Positions 1-8,865 are shown, numbered from the stretch's first letter. The stretch: 64,000 nt of DNA from an uncultured Lachnospiraceae bacterium (GCA_900546325.1 URCR01000009.1:10206-74205); one strand, 5' to 3'. The notes: a model not told the origin generated them from the sequence alone. Numbers and translations are program-made.

Positions 1-38
1 ACTTTTATTATATCTTTTTAGAAGATATAAAGAATATT

Positions 39-60
39 TATGGAATACTTATGGAATACT
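39..60. repeat. Perfect tandem 11-bp repeat upstream of the first regulator
   Basis: TATGGAATACT occurs twice back to back (39-49 and 50-60). It lies about 210 bp upstream of the regulator start. It could be an operator or chance in AT-rich DNA; no function can be read from it alone. Confidence 0.5.
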
Positions 61-210
61 TTGTATGTTGAATTGTATCAGTATTTTCTATATAAGTCAA
101 TATTTTTTGTTTATTTTTACATTTCTCTGTATTCTTCTCTCATTTTTCAAAACAGTCTTGCACTCCAATTTCCTATCTTGTAAAATAAAGCATAGGATAT
201 TTCCTTTTCT

Positions 211-235
211 AGGAGATGTAACTTTTTACATCACC
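211..235 (+). promoter_or_regulatory. Inverted repeat in the leader of the first regulator
   Basis: GATGTAA (215-221) and TTACATC (226-232) form a 7-bp dyad with a 4-bp loop, ending about 36 bp before the start codon. It could be an autoregulatory operator or a leader hairpin. Apart from this dyad and the tandem 11-mer, the first 268 bases are AT-rich, with no convincing gene. Confidence 0.4.
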
Positions 236-268
236 TCATTTTTATACTTCAAAAACGAAAGGATTTCC

Positions 269-1600
269 ATGATGAACAAGCGAAAAATTATTATTATCAC
301 AAGTAAGTTTCTGCACGTTTTCGTACAGCACATAATTGATGAACTTCCTCTCGACTGCGATGTGGAAATCATAGAATACAAGTGCTTTCAAGATATCAAA
401 CAGATCTATCAACAATATGAATCTACCTCTGATGGTTTTATGTTAAGCGGAAAAGCAGCGCTTGCCGCTTTGGAAAAAGCACTTCCTGATCATAGGAAAC
501 CCGCGGTTTCTTTCGGTTCCGATCTGGTTTCTATGTATCGACTGCTGTTAAAACATTTTGTGGAACAAAGAACCCTCCGCACAGACCGGGTCATTTTTGA
601 TTTTCTTCTCCCAATTCAGGAAAACGCTACCGTTTCATATTTTCTCCATGATATGGATTTTCCAAGTACCAATACTGCAGTAGACAACTGGCTTGCAACT
701 CTGGACATTGGCAGGCTCTCCTCCATCGAAGAAGAAACTTCCCAGAAAATAATCCGACTATGGGAACAAAATCAGTTTGATCTTCTAATCTGCCAATACA
801 GCAGCATTATTCCGGTTCTAGAACAGCATAACATCCCTTATATCTATTGCTATCCGGAAAAAGAAGTCTTTCAATCACTGGTGGAAACACTTCTTGCACA
901 AATTGAACTGTCTTTCTTCCGCGAAAACCTCCCTGCTGCAATTGCCATCTCCGGAACTTCCTCAGAGATTGGTGAAAAAGACCGCGCTCAGTTAAAGACT
1001 GCGTTGTATGCTTTAAAAGCTGAACTTGCGCTGGATATGATTTTTCAGGAAACACCAACCGGCTTCCAGTTATTTACAAGTGCCAAATATATTAACTACT
1101 TAACTGACCACTTTCAGACTTCCTTTCTGAGCGTCCGCTTAAAAGAAGACTACGGCTTCCCGGCATCTGTCGGATATGGAATCGGGAAAAATATCACAGA
1201 AGCCCGCAGTCACGCGGAGGCCGCCTTAAAGGAATCGTTCTATGCCAAAGGCAGTTTTGTCATTGATGAAAACGGGAATCTGATCGGCCCCCTTAACCGC
1301 AGCCACTGCGTTACGATCCAGAAAACCATGTCCGAGCAGCTATACCGGATTGCCGAACAATGTAAATTATCTACTCTGACCATTCAAAAATTAAATACCA
1401 TCCTTCAAATTACCGGGACAAATAAGATGACCTCTCAGGATCTCTCAGAACACCTCGGTGTCACCTTAAGAAATGCCAACCGTATTTTAAATCAGTTGGA
1501 AAAAGGAGGTGCTGCCACTATGGTATACAGTCATTCTTCCACCTCCAAAGGACGACCGGTAAAAGTTTATGAACTTCATTTCAACTCTGAAACATTATGA
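269..1600 (+). CDS. Winged-helix transcriptional regulator with N-terminal sensory domains
   Basis: 443 aa starting at the MMNKRK methionine. AAAGG ends 6 bp before this ATG, whereas the open frame upstream to 65 encodes hydrophobic non-protein-like sequence with no ribosome site. The N-terminal ~190 residues resemble the substrate-sensing domain of PrpR-like regulators. A middle part around residues 215-345, with VGYGIGKNITEA, has the look of a GGDEF/GTP-cyclohydrolase-III-like fold. The last ~70 residues (TSQDLSEHLGVTLRNANRIL) form a winged helix. It is probably a ligand-responsive DNA-binding protein. Its target is not evident, but it faces the nucleobase permease across a shared terminator. 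The domain assignments are inference from pattern; the winged helix is the firmest. Confidence 0.7.
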   Translation: MMNKRKIIIITSKFLHVFVQHIIDELPLDCDVEIIEYKCFQDIKQIYQQYESTSDGFMLSGKAALAALEKALPDHRKPAVSFGSDLVSMYRLLLKHFVEQRTLRTDRVIFDFLLPIQENATVSYFLHDMDFPSTNTAVDNWLATLDIGRLSSIEEETSQKIIRLWEQNQFDLLICQYSSIIPVLEQHNIPYIYCYPEKEVFQSLVETLLAQIELSFFRENLPAAIAISGTSSEIGEKDRAQLKTALYALKAELALDMIFQETPTGFQLFTSAKYINYLTDHFQTSFLSVRLKEDYGFPASVGYGIGKNITEARSHAEAALKESFYAKGSFVIDENGNLIGPLNRSHCVTIQKTMSEQLYRIAEQCKLSTLTIQKLNTILQITGTNKMTSQDLSEHLGVTLRNANRILNQLEKGGAATMVYSHSSTSKGRPVKVYELHFNSETL

Positions 1601-1614
1601 TTTCATACAAAAAT

Positions 1615-1643
1615 AAGGACACCTAATGGTGTCCTTACATTTT
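1615..1643. terminator. Bidirectional intrinsic terminator
   Basis: AAGGACACC (1615-1623) and GGTGTCCTT (1628-1636) form a perfect 9-bp stem with a TAAT loop. It is followed by a T run on the plus strand and by ATTTTTG on the minus strand. It separates the convergent regulator and permease genes. Confidence 0.9.
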
Positions 1644-1702
1644 TTTCGTATTCATTCATTTTTGAAGCCTGACCGGTTCTTTTTTGAAAGGCTTAAAACA
1701 GT

Positions 1703-3022
1703 TTATTTCCCTGCTTCCTTATCTTTCGGCAAGATCACATTCAGCAAGATCGCAGCAATCGTTGTCACAACAACCGGGGATTTTCCGAATACGGTTGTCA
1801 CCCACGCCGGGAGCTGTGCCAGTGCATCAGAACACTGTGTGATTCCCATGCCGAGCGCAACAGAAAGCCCTACGATCGAAGTATTGCGGTATGTGAGCGG
1901 CTGCTGCACAACTAATTTGATTCCTGTCATCGCAATGGAGGCAAATACTGAGATTGTTGCTCCCCCAAGCACGCACTGTGGAATCGTTGTGAGAAGCGCT
2001 GAAAATTTCGGAATGAACCCTGCCAGCAGAATGATGACTGCCGCAATCCCTAACACAACACGGTTTACCACTTTTGTTGTTGCCACAATTCCGACATTCT
2101 GGCTGAATGTTGCGGTTGGAAGTCCTCCGAAAAGGGATCCTAAAATATTGGTAATTCCATATCCCACGATTCCACCTGACAGTTCTTTATCCGTAGGTTC
2201 TCTGTCCAGCCCTCCTCCGCTTGTGGCAGAGAAATCTCCGATTGCCTGCACAGAGTTAATTACAAAGAGGATTACCATAGTCACAACTGCCGATGCCTCA
2301 AATTTCATCCCAAAGTACATCGGTCTTGGAATCTGAAAAATTCCGGCTCCCTGCACTGCTGAAAAGTCAATCATTCCGAAAAATCCGGATATGATGTATC
2401 CAACGATCATTCCGATCAGAATCGAGGCCAGTTTCATAATTCCCTTTGCGAAATGATTAAGCGCAATGACAACTGCCAGTGTGATAAATGCCACGAGCCA
2501 GTTCTGCCATGCCCCGTAGTTCGGCGAAGACTGTCCACCCGCCATATATTTTACCGCGGTCGGATAAAGTGACAAACCGATTGTAAATACAACGGTTCCG
2601 GTGATCAGAGGCGGAAACAGCTTTCTTAATTTTTTCACAAAGATTCCGACAAAGATCGCCACAATACCACCGATCAACTGTGCCCCGAGGATCGTGGCAA
2701 TGTCAAAGTTACCGACAATCGCCTGCATACTCGGCAGATAGGCAAAACTGACTCCCATGATGACCGGAAGTCCCGAACCGATCCTGCCACCGATCGGGAA
2801 CAGCTGAATCAATGTGGAAACTGCCGCGATGAACAATGCCGCCTGAACAAAAACCACTTTGTCACTCTCGCTTAACCCTGCCATCTCCGCGATCACGATC
2901 GCCGGCGTCACACACCCTACAATCATCGCCACCACGTGCTGAAGTGCAAGCGGAAATGCCTGTGTCAATTTTGGAACACCATTGAGCTCAAATACAGATG
3001 CATACTTCTTTTCTGTTTTCAT
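1703..3022 (-). CDS. NCS2 nucleobase (xanthine/uric acid) permease
   Basis: 439 aa polytopic membrane protein of the nucleobase:cation symporter-2 family (PbuX/XanP/UacT group), which imports xanthine, urate or a related purine with a cation. The family pattern includes the N-terminal LQHVVAMIVGCVTPAIVI segment, the FSQNVG motif and a central QAIGDFSATSGGG segment. The chosen start (MKTEKKYASVF) has AAGGAG 8-9 bp upstream. The frame stays open to 3211, but that stretch is the untranslated leader. A consensus promoter and a ~165-nt leader with several mutually exclusive helices precede it. Gene order gives no purine catabolic partners, so the substrate is inferred only at family level; uracil transport is less likely. 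Confidence 0.85.
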   Translation of the reverse strand: MKTEKKYASVFELNGVPKLTQAFPLALQHVVAMIVGCVTPAIVIAEMAGLSESDKVVFVQAALFIAAVSTLIQLFPIGGRIGSGLPVIMGVSFAYLPSMQAIVGNFDIATILGAQLIGGIVAIFVGIFVKKLRKLFPPLITGTVVFTIGLSLYPTAVKYMAGGQSSPNYGAWQNWLVAFITLAVVIALNHFAKGIMKLASILIGMIVGYIISGFFGMIDFSAVQGAGIFQIPRPMYFGMKFEASAVVTMVILFVINSVQAIGDFSATSGGGLDREPTDKELSGGIVGYGITNILGSLFGGLPTATFSQNVGIVATTKVVNRVVLGIAAVIILLAGFIPKFSALLTTIPQCVLGGATISVFASIAMTGIKLVVQQPLTYRNTSIVGLSVALGMGITQCSDALAQLPAWVTTVFGKSPVVVTTIAAILLNVILPKDKEAGK

Positions 3023-3030
3023 TTGTAGTT

Positions 3031-3187
3031 TTCTCCTTCCATTCGCCTGCGAACATGCTTTCCGGAGCCTTCTTGCGACAAATCCCGGCAGGCCAAAACA
3101 GTTCAGATATTTTCGCCCGTACAGCAACTTAGAGCGTACCCGGATCTCCGGGCGCGCTCCGCAAGCATGAATGTTGTTTATTTTTTC
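3031..3187 (-). promoter_or_regulatory. Candidate structured 5' leader (riboswitch-like) of the permease
   Basis: The RNA from about 3187 to the start codon can fold as a three-way junction. P1 pairs 3160-3165 with 3072-3077 (CTTGCG/CGCAAG). P2 pairs 3155-3159 with 3132-3136 and is capped by CCCGG/CCGGG. P3 pairs 3115-3119 with 3089-3093, extended by AAAA/TTTT (3110-3113 with 3095-3098). Competing helices exist: GCCTGC (3088-3093) can instead pair with GCAGGC (3045-3050), just 5' of the GGAAGGAG ribosome site, and CATGCTT (3163-3169) with AAGCATG (3054-3060). It lacks the conserved core of the canonical purine riboswitch. Function is inference. Confidence 0.45.
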
Positions 3188-3193
3188 CTCTTT

Positions 3194-3222
3194 ATTATAA
3201 AAATACGGCAATCCGTTGTCAA
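3194..3222 (-). promoter_or_regulatory. Consensus sigma-A promoter of the nucleobase permease
   Basis: On the minus strand TTGACA (3217-3222) and TATAAT (3194-3199) are separated by exactly 17 bp. The spacer carries the dyad ACGG-ATTG-CCGT, a possible operator. Transcription should begin near 3187, giving a leader of about 165 nt. Confidence 0.85.
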
Positions 3223-3276
3223 TGTCCCTTTTTTATATTTTTGCATATTTTCAGGTCCACGGTCCTTCTTTCCTCT

Positions 3277-4953
3277 TTAATCCGCATTCTTCTCCTTTTT
3301 TGCATTCTGAAGAGCTTTTAGCAGTTCTTCATAGATCTCGGCAAACAGCTCCGGACTGTCATTGTATGTATAATTATTCGTAAAAACCTTCCCAAGCAGT
3401 CTGTCATGTGACTTTTCATCCGACTCTCTCAACAGCTGCCACAGTGCTGCGTCCTCTGCGCCTCTCCGCTGTGCTTCCAGGCGCATTCCAAGTCTTGGTC
3501 CTTCTGCTCCCGGATAAACGAGGAACGAATCTCCGCACGGAAAATTCGTGCCGATTCCAGTATGATTCGGACAACTCGTCCCCTCATATGGATTCATTTC
3601 TTCTGGAAACTGATTCAGCCCCCAGTGAAGGAATCCGGAAATCCGATTTTTTGCGCATCCCCAAAATAGCATCCTTCCTTTGATCAAGGCAAAATCAAGG
3701 AATCTGTTCAGCCAATGCCCTTCCGGTCCGCAGCAGACATACGTCCACACAGTTTCTCCAAGCCGGATTAATGTGTCAAATTCTTCTTTCTTCTTTTCAT
3801 ATCCTGCAGTACCCGGAACCCAGATATCAATCCCGCCGCGAAATTCTGCCGAATCTACCGCTTCAATGATCTGGATTCCCGGAATGTATTTTCTTAAAAT
3901 TCCGGCTGCAAGATAGTACTGTCTCTTGCGGGCCTCCAGCACTTCCCGTGTCTGACAGTGGATGTCCGGTTCATCATGGATATGGAACAATACTTGTTTC
4001 TCCCATCCATGTTTCTTTAAATATTCTGCCAGACTTTTTACAAAAGTCACGGTAAGTTCATACCCCTCCAGCGTTTCAAACGGAACCTCTTTCGCCATTG
4101 CACATGTAAAACGATCTGTATACATATCCGGCATTCCATCCGCCTTTTTCCCACGGTCAAGCAGCACACCCAGTTCCATATACTGCATTCCCGCTTCAAA
4201 AAACGCTTCGATCTCTGATGTCAGATATTCAAAGTCAAACTGATATGGATTTCTCGCAGTCACACACTGCTCATCAAGCTGAATGAAAAATACATTCTGG
4301 TGCATCCGCCTCATTGCCTGAATATATTTGCGAAGCATTTGCAGATACTCCCCGGAGCCTTTCTCCACCTCATGGAAACGGCAGATTGCCTCCTCGGAAA
4401 ACCAGTTTGTGACCCAGAATGTGTTTTCCGGTATCCTCACATCATAGACCTGCACCGTTACCTGCAGCCGATAGATTCCTTCTGTCATCTTCACAGTCAC
4501 AATCACAGAATATTCTCCTGCTTCCAACTCTTTCTCCGGACAGATGCAGAAATAGACTGCCGCCCTTTTTCCATGCACGGTCTCTTTCACCGGAATTTTC
4601 CCGGTCTGCTGCTCTTTCAGGCAATCATAGACAAAAAACGGCGCCTTTCTTGTCGCATATGCAGGTGTCTCTTTCTGCTCCTCCACAAGCACCATTGCTC
4701 CGCCTTGATTTTCCCCGTCTCCGGTATTATATTCAACCGGGACTGCGATCATCTCATACCACTCTGCATGAAAGCCGTCTCCCTCTATATCCATCCGGAC
4801 CAGATCTCCTGCCGTATCCAGCAAGAGCTGAATCCCCTGCTTTCCATTTTTCGGGATTACAACCCGGATGGACTCCGGCAGTGTCTCTGCGACACTGTCC
4901 GGATATAAAAATTCTTCCTTCTCTGTCAGGACTCCCTGATATTTCTTGTCCAT
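3277..4953 (-). CDS. GH123-like / DUF4091 glycoside hydrolase (putative beta-N-acetylgalactosaminidase)
   Basis: 558 aa, no signal peptide, so probably cytoplasmic. The N-terminal ~170 residues look like a beta-rich domain. The centre is a TIM-barrel-like catalytic region containing HIHDEPD, with the adjacent Asp327-Glu328 pair expected for GH123 substrate-assisted catalysis. The C-terminal part (SGFLHWGLNQFP then DSFLVYPG) is the DUF4091 signature. GH123 enzymes release beta-GalNAc from glycans, so the protein probably hydrolyses an oligosaccharide imported by the neighbouring permeases. It is last in the permease operon, 42 bp after the second permease, with an AAAGGG ribosome site. Family membership is well supported; the substrate is inferred. 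Confidence 0.75.
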   Translation of the reverse strand: MDKKYQGVLTEKEEFLYPDSVAETLPESIRVVIPKNGKQGIQLLLDTAGDLVRMDIEGDGFHAEWYEMIAVPVEYNTGDGENQGGAMVLVEEQKETPAYATRKAPFFVYDCLKEQQTGKIPVKETVHGKRAAVYFCICPEKELEAGEYSVIVTVKMTEGIYRLQVTVQVYDVRIPENTFWVTNWFSEEAICRFHEVEKGSGEYLQMLRKYIQAMRRMHQNVFFIQLDEQCVTARNPYQFDFEYLTSEIEAFFEAGMQYMELGVLLDRGKKADGMPDMYTDRFTCAMAKEVPFETLEGYELTVTFVKSLAEYLKKHGWEKQVLFHIHDEPDIHCQTREVLEARKRQYYLAAGILRKYIPGIQIIEAVDSAEFRGGIDIWVPGTAGYEKKKEEFDTLIRLGETVWTYVCCGPEGHWLNRFLDFALIKGRMLFWGCAKNRISGFLHWGLNQFPEEMNPYEGTSCPNHTGIGTNFPCGDSFLVYPGAEGPRLGMRLEAQRRGAEDAALWQLLRESDEKSHDRLLGKVFTNNYTYNDSPELFAEIYEELLKALQNAKKEKNAD

Positions 4954-4995
4954 TCTTTTTCCCTTTCCTGCGCTTCTTCTGTCAATGTCAAAATA

Positions 4996-6348
4996 TTATC
5001 CCTTTACACCGGACGCGACAATACTTTGTTTTAACTGTTTTGAAAACAGAATCGAGAGCAGGATCACCGGTGTGATCGTCACGACTGCAAGTCCCATCAG
5101 CGCATTTTGTTTTGTCGCCACATTGTTGGAAATGTTATACAGTGCCACGTTCAATGTCCACAGCTTCTGGTCTTCTGTGACAAGCCATGCCCAGAAAAAG
5201 TCATTCCAGTTTCCGATAAATGTCTGCAGTGCGATCAGGGAAATGATCGGTTTCGACAGCGGCATACAGATTCTTGTATATAAGTAGAAGCTTCCCGCAC
5301 CGTCAAGTTCTGCAGCCTCGAAATAACTTCCCGGGATCTGATCAAAGAATCCCTTGTACAAGTACACATAAAATCCGTACGGATACAAAAACGGAAGAAG
5401 CAGTGCCGCATAGTTGTTGTAGGCTCCCATTTCTTTATACATGATCAACTGCGGAAGCATAATACTTGCAAACGGCACCATCATTCCGCCGAGGAAGAAT
5501 AACAGCACAAACTGCCCTGCCCGCTTAGAAAGTTTTCTGCTGATCACAAATGCACAGACAGAACATAAGATTACCTGTGCGATCATCGCAAATCCGATAA
5601 CGATGATACTGTTAAATACGAATGTCATAAACCCAAAGTTCTGTACCGCTTCACTTTCCGGATAAATATATGCCGGCATCTGTAAGTAATATTTAAAGCT
5701 CTCAAGGTTCAGAAAGTTTTTCACTTTGTCCCCGACACTTACAAGTTCTCCTGTTGTCTCATATTTTTCATCCATGATCTTTGTGACTCTGTCAGAGAAC
5801 TTTGTCCCAAGTCCTTCCGGCGCTTTCTCAGACACACCGTTCATGTCAAATTCATAGCCGATGGAATCACATGCCCTAAGATAACGGTCCCCGTGGAGGA
5901 GTACTTCTGTCTTGATCGCAGTTCCTTTGTAGATCCCGTAATCCTTTTCCATCTGCAGTTTCATCTGATGTGCTCTCGAGTAAAACACAGTCTCCCCGTC
6001 TTTCACTCCGTACACCTTGATTTCCATGATAGAATCTTCCTGCATCTTCTGGCTGATTCCAAACATGGTAACAACATTATCCTGAAGCATTTTGTCCTTT
6101 AATTCTTTCTCGCTCCCTTTGACATCAGAATAATCTAATACAACTGATAAACTGTTTGCCGCATCCGGAAGCAGTTTGGGCGGTATCTCATATATTTTTT
6201 TGTTATCTTTCATCGCACTGGAAACCGCAAAGATCATCGGATACAACATCGCCGCTGCAAAGATCAGCGACACGACTACCGCAACGATCTTCAGCCCGCG
6301 CTCAGATTTTCCAAGCTTCATTTTTGTTCTATGCTTTGTTTTCTTCAT
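4996..6348 (-). CDS. Carbohydrate ABC transporter permease (MalG-type) with large extracytoplasmic insertion
   Basis: 450 aa, much longer than the usual ~280 aa of CUT1 MalG-type permeases. Transmembrane helix 1 is at about residues 20-43. A hydrophilic region of about 200 residues follows before the remaining five helices (from about 240). The EAA loop (EAAELDGAGSFYLYTRICMP) that contacts the ATPase is present near residue 340. The inserted segment must lie outside the membrane and may help dock the binding protein, as the P2 loop does in MalF. GGAGG lies 8 bp before the start, and the gene follows the partner permease by 12 bp. No ATPase gene is nearby, so a shared MsmX-like ATPase is expected. 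Confidence 0.9.
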   Translation of the reverse strand: MKKTKHRTKMKLGKSERGLKIVAVVVSLIFAAAMLYPMIFAVSSAMKDNKKIYEIPPKLLPDAANSLSVVLDYSDVKGSEKELKDKMLQDNVVTMFGISQKMQEDSIMEIKVYGVKDGETVFYSRAHQMKLQMEKDYGIYKGTAIKTEVLLHGDRYLRACDSIGYEFDMNGVSEKAPEGLGTKFSDRVTKIMDEKYETTGELVSVGDKVKNFLNLESFKYYLQMPAYIYPESEAVQNFGFMTFVFNSIIVIGFAMIAQVILCSVCAFVISRKLSKRAGQFVLLFFLGGMMVPFASIMLPQLIMYKEMGAYNNYAALLLPFLYPYGFYVYLYKGFFDQIPGSYFEAAELDGAGSFYLYTRICMPLSKPIISLIALQTFIGNWNDFFWAWLVTEDQKLWTLNVALYNISNNVATKQNALMGLAVVTITPVILLSILFSKQLKQSIVASGVKG

Positions 6349-6360
6349 CTTCTCTGCCTC

Positions 6361-7263
6361 CTACTCCTTCTCCATTTTTTCAAAACGCATCTGGATCATC
6401 GTCATTGCCGCAATCACAAGCAGCAGGATCACAGATGCCGCGGAACCTCTTCCGTAATTCAGATCTTGATTGAACGCATTGTAAATGAAGATTCCCTGTG
6501 TGGTCGATGCCCCGCTCGGTCCTCCCGAAGCATACATATAAGGCACGTCCAAAAGCTGCATCGTTGTGATCACGCACATGATCAGCTGGATAAATACCAT
6601 GAAGGAAATATTCGGCAATATAATATGTATGATTTTTCCAAATCCGGTACAGCCGTCAAGCGCTGCGGATTCCATAATGTCCGTGGAGACACCCTGGATC
6701 GCTGACAGGTAAAGAAGCACTGTCAATCCGCCTCCGAGTACTCCCGGAAAGATGATACAGAATTTGACCAGATTCGGATCACTGAGCCACGTCTGCGGCT
6801 GCCCTCCAAAAAACTTCACGATCTGGTTTGCCACACCGTAATCCGGATGCCAGATCCATTTCCATATGATCACATTTACAGAAGTCGGAATCAGCGCCGG
6901 AAGAATGTAAAGTGTCGTCAGACATTTCTTCAGCCTTACCAACTCATTCAAAAGAAGAGCCTGGATCAGCGGGATCAGGAAACACATACACAACTGTAAC
7001 GCGAGCAGAATAAATGTATTCTTCCAGGAATCCCAGTATCCCTGCATCTGGAAAATATCGATATAATTCTGGAAACCGACAAATTCTCCCGGCTGGTTGA
7101 TTGGATCATAGTTAAATAATGAAATGAAAAATGCACTGAAAATCGGATAATATTTCAGCCATACGGTACACGCCATCGGGATGAATAAAATACACCAAGG
7201 CGTCACTTTTCTCCGAAACTGATAACTGCCTGCTTTGCTTTTTTTCTGCGGACTTTTTTTCAT
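6361..7263 (-). CDS. Carbohydrate ABC transporter permease (MalF/UgpA-type)
   Basis: 300 aa with six predicted helices. The CUT1 EAA motif ESAALDGCTGFGKIIHIILP is near residue 200. It is the first gene of the minus-strand operon that continues with the MalG-type permease and the GH123-like enzyme. GGGAGG precedes the ATG by about 8 bp. Together with the divergent binding lipoprotein it forms the membrane channel for an oligosaccharide. The basic N-terminus (KKSPQKKSKAG) is typical of this family in Lachnospiraceae. Confidence 0.92.
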   Translation of the reverse strand: MKKSPQKKSKAGSYQFRRKVTPWCILFIPMACTVWLKYYPIFSAFFISLFNYDPINQPGEFVGFQNYIDIFQMQGYWDSWKNTFILLALQLCMCFLIPLIQALLLNELVRLKKCLTTLYILPALIPTSVNVIIWKWIWHPDYGVANQIVKFFGGQPQTWLSDPNLVKFCIIFPGVLGGGLTVLLYLSAIQGVSTDIMESAALDGCTGFGKIIHIILPNISFMVFIQLIMCVITTMQLLDVPYMYASGGPSGASTTQGIFIYNAFNQDLNYGRGSAASVILLLVIAAMTMIQMRFEKMEKE

Positions 7264-7295
7264 CAGTAATACCTCCCTTGTTTGTTCTCCTTAAA

Positions 7296-7301
7296 AGTAT
7301 A
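7296..7301 (-). promoter_or_regulatory. Possible -10 element for the permease operon
   Basis: TATACT on the minus strand lies about 33 bp before the first permease start codon. No good -35 is present at 17 bp, which would fit an activator-dependent promoter under the nearby YesN-type regulator. This is inference. Confidence 0.35.
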
Positions 7302-7463
7302 TCGTTCTTTTCTCTTAAATAGAATGTCTGAACCTGACAACTATGTCACCGTTCTTAAAGTCTTCCTGCCTCCTTTTTCCGTTTCCGGCAGCAGGTTCGT
7401 CCATATCTTAAAAAATGTGACGTTTTTCGTTAGTTCTGGTTCGTTTCTTTTTCCTTATAAATC

Positions 7464-7472
7464 TGTTATGAT
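7464..7472 (+). promoter_or_regulatory. Extended -10 promoter of the solute-binding protein gene
   Basis: TGTTATGAT is an extended -10 (TGN-TATGAT) about 40 bp before the start codon. The -35 is weak. The divergent permease operon starts 248 bp away, so both promoters share one regulatory interval. Confidence 0.5.
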
Positions 7473-7511
7473 AGACCTATCAACAAAACGAAGTCAAAGG
7501 AGGACTTGATT

Positions 7512-8858
7512 ATGAAGAAGAAACTGATTGCTTCTGTTCTCTGTCTTTCCATGGCTGCTGCTTCCCTTGCAGGCTGCGGCGGATCTGATGGAAACAAAGC
7601 AGATACATCCGGAAGCAAAGACAAAAAAAGCAGTGAAGGGAAAGTAGAGCTGACCATCTGGGACACAAGCCGTAACAAAGATGACTGGTATACTTCCATG
7701 GAAAAGAAATTTCTCGAGGAGCATCCGGATATTACCTTGAATAAAGTTGTAAAAGAAGGGGATCCTGGAAATGAATTCTACCAGGCAGTCGCATCCGGCA
7801 CTGCACCGGATCTTGTAAACTGTTCCTTCACAATGATGGACTCTTACATCTCTGCCGGAATCTTAGAGCCGCTGAACAAGTACACAGATGAGTGGGATGA
7901 GTGGGGTAATTTCACAAAAGAATATGTCGATATGTTCACAAAAGACGGAAATGTATACGGGGTTCCAAACCTTGTCGCACCAATGCTTTTTGCTTATAAC
8001 AAGACTCTATTTGAGGAAGCAGGAATCAGCGAACCGCCAAAGACATGGGACGAAGCTCTTGAGGCAGCAAAGAAGATCAACGATCCAGACAACCAGGTAA
8101 CCGGATATGCAACACTTGCCGCTGAATGGACAGAATGGTTCTTCCAGTACTACGTATGGCAGGCAGGCGGAGATCTCACAAAAGAAAATGAGGACGGAAC
8201 TGCCGAACTTACTTTCACAGATCCGGCTGTCATCAAAGCTGCCGAATATTATCAGAAATTAAAGAGTGAAGGGGTTCTCCAAAGCGACCTTACTTTAAAA
8301 TTCAATGACCTTGTAAAGAACTTTGGTATGGGAAAAATCGGTATGATGCCATTTGCAGGTGACTGGGTATCTGAGGCGATCACAAACGGAATCGACCCGG
8401 ATGACATCGGACTCTGCCTTCCACCGGTAGGACCTTCCGGAGAGCAGACAACAGCAATCGCAGGTGACTGCTATGTCATCAACGCCAAGACAGACCAGGC
8501 AAAGAAAGATGCTGCATGGGAGTACATCAGCTATATGACCGGAAAAGAATACCGCTCTTCTTACTTTGAAAACCTTGCAACCAAAGGTGCTCCAAACCCG
8601 GTGATCATCCCTAGAGATGACATGAGTATCACAGACTTCTATGAATTCCCGGAAGAATACGCAGAAGTACTCGAATCTGCAAAATCAATCGGACGTCTTG
8701 AATTCTATGGAAAAGCAGACTTTGGAACCTATGTTGACAAAGCTGTACAGAAGATCCTGACCGATCCAAGCGCAGATCCGGAGAAGGAATTCTCAGAGGC
8801 ACAAAGTCTCTGTGAAAAGGAAGCATTAGAAAAATTCAACGAAGCGAATAAGAAATAG
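7512..8858 (+). CDS. Carbohydrate ABC transporter substrate-binding lipoprotein
   Basis: 448 aa. MKKKLIASVLCLSMAAASLAGC is a lipoprotein signal peptide with lipid-attachment Cys22. The mature protein has the SBP family 1 layout (VELTIWDTSRNKDDW, ASGTAPDLV, PNLVAPMLFAYNK, PFAGDW). It is anchored outside the membrane and delivers sugar to the divergent permeases. AAAGGAGG lies 8 bp before the ATG; an in-frame TTG two codons earlier is less likely because it leaves too little spacing. It is monocistronic, with its own terminator, which suits a binding protein made in excess over the permeases. The ligand is probably a GalNAc-containing or host-type glycan if the GH123 assignment is right. Confidence 0.92.
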   Translation: MKKKLIASVLCLSMAAASLAGCGGSDGNKADTSGSKDKKSSEGKVELTIWDTSRNKDDWYTSMEKKFLEEHPDITLNKVVKEGDPGNEFYQAVASGTAPDLVNCSFTMMDSYISAGILEPLNKYTDEWDEWGNFTKEYVDMFTKDGNVYGVPNLVAPMLFAYNKTLFEEAGISEPPKTWDEALEAAKKINDPDNQVTGYATLAAEWTEWFFQYYVWQAGGDLTKENEDGTAELTFTDPAVIKAAEYYQKLKSEGVLQSDLTLKFNDLVKNFGMGKIGMMPFAGDWVSEAITNGIDPDDIGLCLPPVGPSGEQTTAIAGDCYVINAKTDQAKKDAAWEYISYMTGKEYRSSYFENLATKGAPNPVIIPRDDMSITDFYEFPEEYAEVLESAKSIGRLEFYGKADFGTYVDKAVQKILTDPSADPEKEFSEAQSLCEKEALEKFNEANKK

Positions 8859-8865
8859 TAAAAAC

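Noticed and set aside
65..268. 68-codon N-terminal extension of the first regulator
   Set aside because: It is hydrophobic low-complexity translation of AT-rich DNA with no ribosome site, while a good site precedes the ATG at 269.
1626..2336. 236-codon plus-strand frame opposite the permease
   Set aside because: It mirrors membrane-helix codons of the permease and overlaps the terminator; no family resemblance.
3031..3187. Canonical purine riboswitch before the permease
   Set aside because: The conserved junction sequences of the guanine/adenine class are absent, so only an unassigned structured leader is claimed.
3023..3211. N-terminal extension of the nucleobase permease
   Set aside because: The extension overlaps the promoter-proximal leader and its RNA helices; AAGGAG sits before the ATG at 3022, and the permease family starts there.
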